17,974 nucleotides of DNA, taken from positions 1 through 17,974 of the forward strand of contig DATCJU010000126.1 of assembly GCA_036562635.1 (NCBI GenBank). Reading direction: 5' to 3'. Below are positions 1 through 5,437 of the stretch, piece after piece. Source of the stretch: DATCJU01 sp036562635 (GTDB lineage Bacteria > Actinomycetota > Actinomycetes > Mycobacteriales > Pseudonocardiaceae). Below the pieces are notes generated by a model. It was not told where the DNA came from, made no database searches, and saw only the letters and a list, made by a program, of their open reading frames with translations. How positions within the stretch are numbered: position 1 is the stretch's first letter; each line of letters starts with the position of its first letter. The position numbers and the translations under genes are program-made.

Positions 1-1
1 G

Positions 2-619
2 CTGGGCCGTATGCCCTCGGCGGTGGGTTACCAGCCCACCCTGGCCGACGAGATGGGTGAGCTGCAGGAGCGGATCACCTCGACCCGTGGCCGGTCGATC
101 ACCTCGATGCAGGCGATCTACGTGCCCGCGGACGACTACACCGACCCCGCTCCGGCGACCACCTTCGCCCACCTGGACGCCACCACCGAGCTGTCCCGTG
201 CGGTGTTCTCCAAGGGCATCTTCCCGGCGGTGGACCCGCTGGCCTCCTCGTCCCGGATCCTGGACCCGGCGATCGTCGGTGAGGAGCACTACCGGGTCGC
301 CCGCGAGGTGGTGCGGATCCTGCAGCGCTACAAGGACCTGCAGGACATCATCGCCATCCTCGGTATGGACGAGCTGTCCGAGGAGGACAAGGTTCTGGTG
401 AACCGGGCCCGCCGTATCGAGCGGTTCCTGTCCCAGAACATGTTCGCCGCCGAGCAGTTCACCGGTCAGCCGGGCTCGAACGTCCCGCTCAAGGAGACGA
501 TCGAGGCGTTCGACCGGCTGTGCAAGGGCGAGTTCGACCACATGCCCGAGCAGGCGTTCTACATGTGCGGTGGCCTCGACGACCTGGAGGCCAACTACAA
601 GAAGCTCACCGGCAAGTGA
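2..619 (+). CDS. atpD: ATP synthase F1 subunit beta, 3' part (cut by window start)
   Basis: This is the C-terminal 205 residues of the catalytic beta subunit of F1Fo ATP synthase, which makes ATP at the cytoplasmic face of the membrane. The frame is open to the window edge, so the start lies outside; the first residues visible are LGRMPSAVGYQPTLA. Highly conserved stretches include ERITSTRGRSITSMQAIYVPADD, seen here in part as ITSTRGRSITS, the segment ATTELSRAVFSKGIFPAVDPL, and RYKDLQDIIAILGMDELSEED. The C-terminal helical domain ends with LDDLEANYKKLTGK. The P-loop and the catalytic Glu lie upstream and are not visible. The gene ends in TGA. It is followed by a long gap with a strong hairpin rather than by atpC directly, which is unusual for this operon. 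Confidence 0.97.
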   Translation: MGRMPSAVGYQPTLADEMGELQERITSTRGRSITSMQAIYVPADDYTDPAPATTFAHLDATTELSRAVFSKGIFPAVDPLASSSRILDPAIVGEEHYRVAREVVRILQRYKDLQDIIAILGMDELSEEDKVLVNRARRIERFLSQNMFAAEQFTGQPGSNVPLKETIEAFDRLCKGEFDHMPEQAFYMCGGLDDLEANYKKLTGK

Positions 620-643
620 GCCGAGGCGCCTGAGCATGCGTGT

Positions 644-682
644 GCCGAGGGGCCGATCCCGGGCCGGGATCGGCCCCTCGGC
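644..682 (+). terminator. Perfect 17-bp hairpin after atpD (terminator or attenuator)
   Basis: The left arm GCCGAGGGGCCGATCCC (644-660) is the exact reverse complement of the right arm GGGATCGGCCCCTCGGC (666-682), with a 5-nt loop GGGCC. It begins 25 nt after the atpD stop. There is no T-tract after it, but U-less hairpins are common at actinomycete transcript ends. It could end most transcripts after atpD, attenuate read-through to atpC, or protect the atpD 3' end. Position and symmetry are seen directly; function is inferred. Confidence 0.7.
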
Positions 683-889
683 CGTACCCGGCCCGTCGGT
701 GGCGGGCACGTTCCCCGCGAGCGACCCCGTACCGGAGAAGGCGTTCCGGTGGTGGACCGGGGTCGTCCGGCCGGTGTGCGTGGCGGGAGCGGGCCGTGGT
801 GTGTCCGCTCTCCCGGCTTCTCCCCGGAACTGTCGGTGATGTCACCCCATCAAGCACCACCGGGTGGGGCGAGGTCGTAAGACGCCGTT

Positions 890-895
890 TAAACT
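890..895 (+). promoter_or_regulatory. Candidate -10 element for atpC
   Basis: TAAACT matches the TANNNT pattern and lies in the only AT-rich island of the gap (GTTTAAACT), 30 nt before the chosen atpC start. No good -35 hexamer is found at the usual spacing (867-872 reads GGGCGA), so this is weak. It matters because the hairpin after atpD would otherwise leave atpC poorly transcribed. Confidence 0.25.
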
Positions 896-925
896 GCGCG
901 TAACGCGGAGACGAAGGAGATGCGC

Positions 926-1291
926 GTGGCTGAGATGTCCGTCGAGCTGGTCGCCGTCGAGCGCCGCCTGTGGTCCGGAACGGCAAGCATGGTGACGGCC
1001 CAGACGACCGAGGGCGAGATCGGCATCCTGCCGGGCCACGAGCCCATGCTGGGCCAGCTCGTCGAGGGTGGCGTGGTGCGCATCACCACCACCGACGGTG
1101 AGGTGCAGACCGCGGCGGTGCACGGTGGTTTCCTCTCCGTCACCGGCTCCGGTGTGAGCATCCTCGCCGAGGCCGCGGAGCTCGCCCACGAGATCGACGT
1201 GGAGCAGGCCCGCGAGGACCTGAACCGCGGTGACGAGGAGGCACGGGCCCGGGCCATCGCCCGGCTGCGGGCCGTGGGGCAGCGAGTCTGA
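926..1291 (+). CDS. atpC: ATP synthase F1 subunit epsilon
   Basis: The 121-residue epsilon subunit belongs to the F1 central stalk, couples rotation to catalysis and can inhibit ATP hydrolysis. The N-terminal beta-sandwich is clear: MAEMSVELVAVERRLWSG, then TTEGEIGILPGHEPMLGQL (residues about 27-45), the family signature region. The C-terminal helical hairpin is rich in Glu, Arg and Ala (from about residue 85). I chose GTG at 926 because AAGGAGA at 914-920 lies 5 nt upstream and the family usually begins with a short MAEM-like N-terminus. An in-frame ATG at 920 sits too close to that ribosome binding site. The gene lies unusually far from atpD and is followed 21 nt later by the DUF2550 gene, so those two are probably co-transcribed. 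Confidence 0.95.
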   Translation: MAEMSVELVAVERRLWSGTASMVTAQTTEGEIGILPGHEPMLGQLVEGGVVRITTTDGEVQTAAVHGGFLSVTGSGVSILAEAAELAHEIDVEQAREDLNRGDEEARARAIARLRAVGQRV

Positions 1292-1312
1292 CCTGGTGAA
1301 CGGGGCCGGGCC

Positions 1313-1744
1313 GTGTGGATCGCAGAGGCAGCCGGAGTGGTCCTCTTCCTGGCTGTCGTCGCGGTCGCGGTCCTGGCCTGGCGTCGCCTGCGCGACCTCA
1401 GGCAGGGCGGGGTGGACGTCGCCCTGCGCACCCGCCTGGACGACAGCGGGCACGGCTGGCACCTGGGTATCGGCCGTTATCGCGGGGACGAGTTCGCCTG
1501 GTACCGCATCCTCAGCCTGCGGAACGGGCCGAACGTCGTGATCCGTCGGGACGATCTGGAGATCGCCCGACGACGGGAGCCCACCGGCGCCGAGCTGTAC
1601 GCGATGCCGATCGGTTCCACCGTGCTGCACTGTCGGACCACCGACGGTGAGCTGGAGCTCGCCATGGGCACGGACACGCTCACCGGGTTCCTGTCCTGGT
1701 TGGAGTCCGCGCCGCCCGGCCGTCGTGTTCCCTGGGCCTCCTGA
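1313..1744 (+). CDS. DUF2550 single-pass membrane protein
   Basis: This 143-residue protein has one N-terminal membrane segment (residues about 4-22, GVVLFLAVVAVAVLAW), followed by RRLRDLRQ, which suggests a cytoplasmic C-terminal domain by the positive-inside rule. The soluble part carries HLGIGRYRGDEFAWYRILSL and a later LELAMGTDTLTGFLSWLESAPPG segment, resembling the DUF2550 family found next to atpC in actinomycetes. Its function is unknown. The GTG start is 21 nt after the atpC stop with only a weak G-rich binding site, so it is probably co-translated with atpC. A strong hairpin follows its stop. Confidence 0.85.
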   Translation: MWIAEAAGVVLFLAVVAVAVLAWRRLRDLRQGGVDVALRTRLDDSGHGWHLGIGRYRGDEFAWYRILSLRNGPNVVIRRDDLEIARRREPTGAELYAMPIGSTVLHCRTTDGELELAMGTDTLTGFLSWLESAPPGRRVPWAS

Positions 1745-1745
1745 G

Positions 1746-1778
1746 CCGACCGGTACCGCACCCGGCGGTACCGGTCGG
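1746..1778. terminator. 14-bp hairpin between convergent genes (bidirectional terminator)
   Basis: CCGACCGGTACCGC (1746-1759) and GCGGTACCGGTCGG (1765-1778) are perfect reverse complements with a 5-nt loop. The hairpin starts 2 nt after the DUF2550 stop and sits 11 nt from the stop of the convergent adenosyltransferase gene. It can therefore serve both strands. There is no marked T-tract on either side. Confidence 0.75.
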
Positions 1779-1789
1779 AAAGGGGGCGG

Positions 1790-2362
1790 TCAGCGGTGGG
1801 CGCCGGGCTTCCAGAGCACGTCACCGTCCGGGTTCGCCACCCGGGCCAGGATGAACAGCAGATCGGACAGCCGGTTCAGGTACTTGGCGGTGAGCCGGTT
1901 GGTCCGCTCCTCGTCCACCTCGATCAGCGCCCACGCACTCCGCTCGGCACGCCGGGTGATCACCCGTGCCTGGTGCAGCAGCGCCCCACCGGGTGTCCCC
2001 CCGGGCAGGATGAACGAGTCCAGTTTGCTCAACCGGGCGTTGAACTCGTCGCACCAGCGCTCCAGGCGGTCCACGTAGGCCTGGGTGACACGCAGCGGTG
2101 GGTACTTGGGATCGGGAACCACGGGAGTGGCCAGGTCCGCCCCCACGTCGAACAGGTCGTTCTGCACCGCGCGCAGCACGCCGGTGAGTTCCTCGTCCAG
2201 CCCGCCGAGCGCCAGCGCGACACCGATCGCGGCGTTGGCCTCCTCCACGTCGGCGTAGGCGACCAGCCGGGGGTCGGTCTTGCGTACCCGGGAGAAGTCG
2301 CTCAGCCCCGTGGTGCCGTCGTCGCCGGTGCGGGTGTAGATGCGCGTGAGGTGCACGGACAT
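1790..2362 (-). CDS. pduO: PduO-type ATP:cob(I)alamin adenosyltransferase
   Basis: The 190-residue enzyme transfers the adenosyl group of ATP to cob(I)alamin, making the adenosylcobalamin used by acyl-CoA mutases. Family motifs are present: TRTGDDGTTGL (residues 10-20, N-terminal ATP-binding loop), FILPGG (117-122), ITRRAER (135-141, with the conserved Arg and Glu), and YLNRLSDLLFILAR (161-174), with C-terminal DVLWKPG. The start is the ATG at 2362, giving the usual MSVHLTRIYTRTG N-terminus; an ATG 11 codons upstream (2395) would add a basic extension not typical of the family. TAGGAT on the minus strand at 2399-2394 could be a -10 box, which would place the transcript start downstream of that upstream ATG and so support 2362. 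It could supply cofactor to the mutase encoded 3 kb away. Confidence 0.93.
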   Translation of the reverse strand: MSVHLTRIYTRTGDDGTTGLSDFSRVRKTDPRLVAYADVEEANAAIGVALALGGLDEELTGVLRAVQNDLFDVGADLATPVVPDPKYPPLRVTQAYVDRLERWCDEFNARLSKLDSFILPGGTPGGALLHQARVITRRAERSAWALIEVDEERTNRLTAKYLNRLSDLLFILARVANPDGDVLWKPGAHR

Positions 2363-2492
2363 GTTCCGCAGCCTACGTGGCACCGGTGCGCCCATCCTAG
2401 TACCGCACGGGTGTGTTCCCGTCCACCGCCGGACGTGAAGCCCCGACCACGAACTTGCCCCGTCACGGCCCGGTCGTGAAGGCTGGGGCCCG

Positions 2493-2705
2493 ATGAGCGA
2501 AATCCCCTACCCCGAGATCCCCCACCCGAACCTGAACTCCGGATACCGCCCCGACACCGTCTGCCACACCTGCCGCGGAGACCACCGGATCGTCGTCTCC
2601 CGGGCCTCCGTGACCGGGGAGGTCGGCGAGAGCAGCAGCGGCAGCCTCACCTGCCCCCAGTGCGACGGCAGCGGGCGGCTGCCCGGCTTCGTGGCGCCGC
2701 TGTGA
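2493..2705 (+). CDS. Small protein with DnaJ-like paired zinc knuckles
   Basis: This 70-residue protein of unknown function has CHTCRG (residues about 24-29) and CPQCDGSG (about 54-61). This is the CxxCxG...CxxCxGxG pattern of DnaJ-type zinc-binding modules, so it probably binds one zinc ion through four Cys. No J domain or other domain accompanies it. The N-terminus is Pro-rich. It starts at ATG 2493 with a GAAGG about 10 nt upstream, runs divergently from the adenosyltransferase gene, and precedes murA by 88 nt. There is no signal peptide, so it is probably cytoplasmic. The coding call rests on the zinc motif pair and the clean start and stop. Confidence 0.8.
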   Translation: MSEIPYPEIPHPNLNSGYRPDTVCHTCRGDHRIVVSRASVTGEVGESSSGSLTCPQCDGSGRLPGFVAPL

Positions 2706-2779
2706 CCACCCGACCGACCAGGGCGGAACCGCTGGTGCCCATGGTGGTGCCGGTTGTGAACCGATCCGGACGGACGACC

Positions 2780-2785
2780 TACGAT
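2780..2785 (+). promoter_or_regulatory. Candidate -10 element for a near-leaderless murA mRNA
   Basis: TACGAT fits TANNNT and ends 8 nt before the murA GTG at 2794, so transcription would begin at or within a few nt of the start codon. No Shine-Dalgarno-like sequence precedes that GTG. TTGTGA at 2754-2759 resembles a -35 hexamer but at a long 20-nt spacing. Leaderless transcripts are common in actinomycetes. Confidence 0.45.
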
Positions 2786-2793
2786 GGCTCGCC

Positions 2794-4074
2794 GTGAGTG
2801 AGCACTTCCGGGTTGCGGGCGGCGCACGGCTCACCGGCGAGGTCGAGGTGGTCGGCGCCAAGAACAGCGTGCTGAAGCTGATGGCGGCCGCACTGCTGGC
2901 CGAGGGCACGACCACGATCACCAACTGCCCGGAAATCCTCGACGTTCCGTTGATGGCGGACGTGCTCCGCGGCCTGGGCTGCGAGGTGACCGTGGAGCAG
3001 GACACCGTCACCATCACCACGCCCGCGGAACTGAACCACAAGGCGAACTTCGCCTCCATGAGCAAACTGCGCGCCTCGGTGTGCGTACTGGGCCCGCTGG
3101 TGGGCCGCTGCCGGCGCGCGGTGGTGGCACTGCCCGGCGGGGACGCCATCGGCTCCCGCCCGCTGGACATGCACCAGAACGGTCTGCGGCAGCTCGGCGC
3201 TCGCAGCGAGATCGAGCACGGCTGTGTGGTCGCCGAGGCGGAGAACCTGCGCGGTGCCCAGATCTGGCTGGACTTCCCCAGCGTGGGCGCCACCGAGAAC
3301 ATCCTGATGGCCGCGGTGCTGGCCGAGGGCACCACGGTGATCGACAACGCCGCACGTGAGCCGGAGATCGTCGACCTGTGCACGATGCTGCAGCAGATGG
3401 GTGCCCGTATCGAGGGGGCCGGCACCTCGACGCTGACCGTGCACGGCGTGGACTCGCTGCGCCCCACCCGGCACCGGGTGATCGGGGACCGCATCGTGGG
3501 TGCCACCTGGGCCATGGCCGCCGCCATGACCCGTGGTGACGTGCGGGTGCGCGGGGTGGACCCGCACCATCTGGACCTGGTGCTGGAGAAGCTGCGAGCG
3601 GCCGGGGCGGACGTCACCATCTTCGAGAAGCCCGAGGACCTGGGCTTCCGGGTGGTCATGAACGACCGGCCGAAGTCGGTGGACTTCGTCACCCTGCCCT
3701 ACCCGGGCTTCGCCACCGACCTGCAGCCGTTCGCCATCGCGCTGGCCGCGGTGTCCGACGGTGTCTCGATGATCACCGAGAACGTGTTCGAGGCCCGGTT
3801 CCGTTTCGTCGAGGAGATGGTCCGGCTCGGCGCCGACGCCCGTACCGACGGACACCACTGCGTGGTGCGCGGGGTGGAGCGGCTGTCCAGCGCCCCGGTG
3901 TGGGCCTCCGACATCCGGGCCGGGGCCGGCCTGGTGCTGGCCGGACTGTGCGCGGACGGCATCACCGAGGTCTGGGACGTGTTCCACATCGACCGCGGCT
4001 ACCCCCGCTTCGTGGAGAACCTGCAGAAGCTGGGTGCCGAGGTGCAGCGGGTGAGCGCCCCGCCCACCCGCTGA
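2794..4074 (+). CDS. murA: UDP-N-acetylglucosamine 1-carboxyvinyltransferase (Asp117 form)
   Basis: MurA catalyses the first committed step of peptidoglycan synthesis in the cytoplasm, transferring enolpyruvate from PEP to UDP-GlcNAc. The 426-residue length is normal. Conserved elements are GAKNSVLKLM with Lys23 near the N-terminus, LGPLVGRCRRAVVALPGGDAIG, SRPLDMH, and the late TDLQPFAIALAAV and HIDRGYPRF segments. The catalytic-loop Cys of the E. coli enzyme (Cys115, in GGCTIG) is replaced by Asp117 (GGDAIG), as in Mycobacterium tuberculosis MurA, a change known to give intrinsic fosfomycin insensitivity. The GTG start gives the normal MSEHFRVAGGARL N-terminus, and no ribosome binding site precedes it. 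It ends 9 nt from the stop of the convergent molybdoenzyme gene. Confidence 0.97.
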   Translation: MSEHFRVAGGARLTGEVEVVGAKNSVLKLMAAALLAEGTTTITNCPEILDVPLMADVLRGLGCEVTVEQDTVTITTPAELNHKANFASMSKLRASVCVLGPLVGRCRRAVVALPGGDAIGSRPLDMHQNGLRQLGARSEIEHGCVVAEAENLRGAQIWLDFPSVGATENILMAAVLAEGTTVIDNAAREPEIVDLCTMLQQMGARIEGAGTSTLTVHGVDSLRPTRHRVIGDRIVGATWAMAAAMTRGDVRVRGVDPHHLDLVLEKLRAAGADVTIFEKPEDLGFRVVMNDRPKSVDFVTLPYPGFATDLQPFAIALAAVSDGVSMITENVFEARFRFVEEMVRLGADARTDGHHCVVRGVERLSSAPVWASDIRAGAGLVLAGLCADGITEVWDVFHIDRGYPRFVENLQKLGAEVQRVSAPPTR

Positions 4075-4083
4075 GCAGCCGGT

Positions 4084-5214
4084 TCAGTGGGCCAGCCGGT
4101 CCCGCACGAGGACCGGCACCCGCTGCACGGCGTTGTTCGCCATGCCCTGGCGGTTCCACTCCGGTTCCGTCGGTTGGGTGTCGCCGGTGGCGTCGGTGGC
4201 GCGCACGGTGAGCACACGGTCGCCGGGGGCGCCGGTGCGCCACCGGTACCACCAGGGACGCCAGGCGTGGGGTTCCGGCTGCGGGCCCAGTTCCGCGTCG
4301 TGCCAGCGCACGGGTCGGTCGGGGCCCGTGGCGACACCGACCTCCACCCGGACCACCGGTGCCGTACCGGACCAGGCCCGCCCGCGCAGCACCACCTCAC
4401 CGGCGTCGACCACCCGGTGCCGGGTGGCGAAGTCGGGGAACCCCGGGGGAACCATCAACGCCCGGGGGCGGATGCGGCGCACCGGTTCCCCCACCTCGTC
4501 CGGCTCGCGGGTGATCCGGTACGCGGTGAGCTGCTGGTACCCGGTGAACGGCCGGTCGACCACGGTGATCGCCCGCAGCCACTTGACGTGGGCCATCCCG
4601 TACCAGCCGGGGACGACCAGCCGCAGGGGTGCACCGTGCTGCGGCGGCAGTGGCCGCCCGTTCATCTCGTAGGCGAGCAGCACCTCCGGACGCAGTGCCT
4701 CGACCAGGGGGAGACTGCGCGCGTAGTCCTGTTCCACCCCGCGCTCCACGCCGTGGTCGCACCCGGTGAACACCACCTCGACCGTGCCGGGCTGGAGCCC
4801 CGCCTGGCGCAGCAGCGGGGCGAGCGGGGTGCCCGTCCACCGGGCGGTGCTCACACCCCCCTCCAGCCACGGTTGACCCACCGGGCGGGGCCGCAGGTGC
4901 GCCTGGCCGTTGCCTGCGCACTCCATCGTCACCGTGATGGTGTGCCGTGGTCGGGAACGCAACTGGTCCAGTTCGAGCCGGAGCGGTCGGAGCACCCGGC
5001 CCCCGACGGCCAGGCGCCAGCGCGTGGTGTCCACCTCGGGGATGTCGTAGTGCGTCAGCACGTAGTGCAGACCGGCCGGGGTCACGTCGTGGCGGAGCGC
5101 CTCCAGCGGCATGGCGTGGTTGCGCCCCGCCAGGTGGAGCTCTTCCGGGGAGATCCGTTCGTCGGGGCCGGTGATCCGGGCGGGCCCACTGACATGTTCC
5201 AGCGAGGGGGGCAT
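4084..5214 (-). CDS. Cytosolic sulfite-oxidase-family molybdopterin oxidoreductase
   Basis: The 376-residue protein resembles the molybdopterin-binding domain plus the C-terminal dimerisation domain of the sulfite oxidase family. RNHAMP (31-36) and VTMECAGNGQ (95-104, with Cys99 as the expected Mo ligand) are family signatures, followed by FTGCDHG and PLRLVVPGWYGMAHVKWL in the cofactor domain. The remainder, from about residue 245, looks like the Ig-like Mo-co dimerisation domain and ends with the typical EWNRQGMANNAVQRVPV. There is no Tat signal, no cytochrome b5 domain and no haem c motif, so it is probably cytoplasmic. Its electron acceptor and true substrate are unknown; sulfite is only the family default. 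ATG 5214 is chosen because AGGGAGG lies just upstream; the longer open frame beyond it is unlike the family. Confidence 0.88.
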   Translation of the reverse strand: MPPSLEHVSGPARITGPDERISPEELHLAGRNHAMPLEALRHDVTPAGLHYVLTHYDIPEVDTTRWRLAVGGRVLRPLRLELDQLRSRPRHTITVTMECAGNGQAHLRPRPVGQPWLEGGVSTARWTGTPLAPLLRQAGLQPGTVEVVFTGCDHGVERGVEQDYARSLPLVEALRPEVLLAYEMNGRPLPPQHGAPLRLVVPGWYGMAHVKWLRAITVVDRPFTGYQQLTAYRITREPDEVGEPVRRIRPRALMVPPGFPDFATRHRVVDAGEVVLRGRAWSGTAPVVRVEVGVATGPDRPVRWHDAELGPQPEPHAWRPWWYRWRTGAPGDRVLTVRATDATGDTQPTEPEWNRQGMANNAVQRVPVLVRDRLAH

Positions 5215-5340
5215 GGCGCCTCCCTGAACGGTGGCATCCGGGCCCAGTCTGCTCCCTTTCCCCCGACCGGGCACCCTGGCCGTGCGGCGGGCCGCCTTGG
5301 GACGTCCCCGCGACACACCACCACCTGACCTGGGGATACG

Positions 5341-5379
5341 TTGTGACGGGCGGTTCACACCTTGTGAGCAAGTGCACAG
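5341..5379. promoter_or_regulatory. TTGTGA/TCACA repeat cluster in divergent promoter region
   Basis: Two TTGTGA half-sites start at 5341 and 5362, exactly 21 bp apart, and the inverted half-site TCACA (5355-5359) lies between them. This gives both TGTGA-N8-TCACA (5342-5359) and TCACA-CCT-TGTGA (5355-5367); a GTGCACA follows at 5373-5379. The half-site resembles that of CRP/FNR-family proteins, though the spacing is not the usual N6. It lies about 60-100 nt upstream of the mutase start and within the shared region with the divergent molybdoenzyme gene, so it may regulate either. Confidence 0.4.
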
Positions 5380-5437
5380 GGTCCGGGGGTTACTCGGCCG
5401 TAGGCTTCGGCACATCACGAGCCAGCGGGAGGTGGCC

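Larger units (their letters stand above)
620..925 (+). other. Long non-coding gap between atpD and atpC
   Basis: These 306 nt hold no convincing gene; the open frames here lack recognisable protein features. Besides the 17-bp hairpin at 644-682 there is a weaker hairpin with arms 784-792 and 805-815 (CGGGAGCGG against CCGCTCTCCCG, one bulged T), a 6-bp stem with arms 731-736 and 745-750 (ACCGGA/TCCGGT), and a short inverted repeat GGTGA-TG-TCACC at 835-846. The sequence TAAACT at 890-895, in an AT-richer island, could be a -10 element for atpC. Confidence 0.5.

Noticed and set aside
2784..2801. Five-codon upstream ORF overlapping the murA start
   Set aside because: It would begin inside the candidate -10 box, so it would not be present in the expected transcript; too short to support.
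4075..4083. Possible rRNA operon after murA, as in many actinomycetes
   Set aside because: Only 9 nt separate murA from the next convergent gene, and no rRNA or tRNA sequence is seen in the window.
5231..5437. 69-residue N-terminal extension of the mutase
   Set aside because: It runs through the promoter region; GGGAGG and the family N-terminus support ATG 5438.
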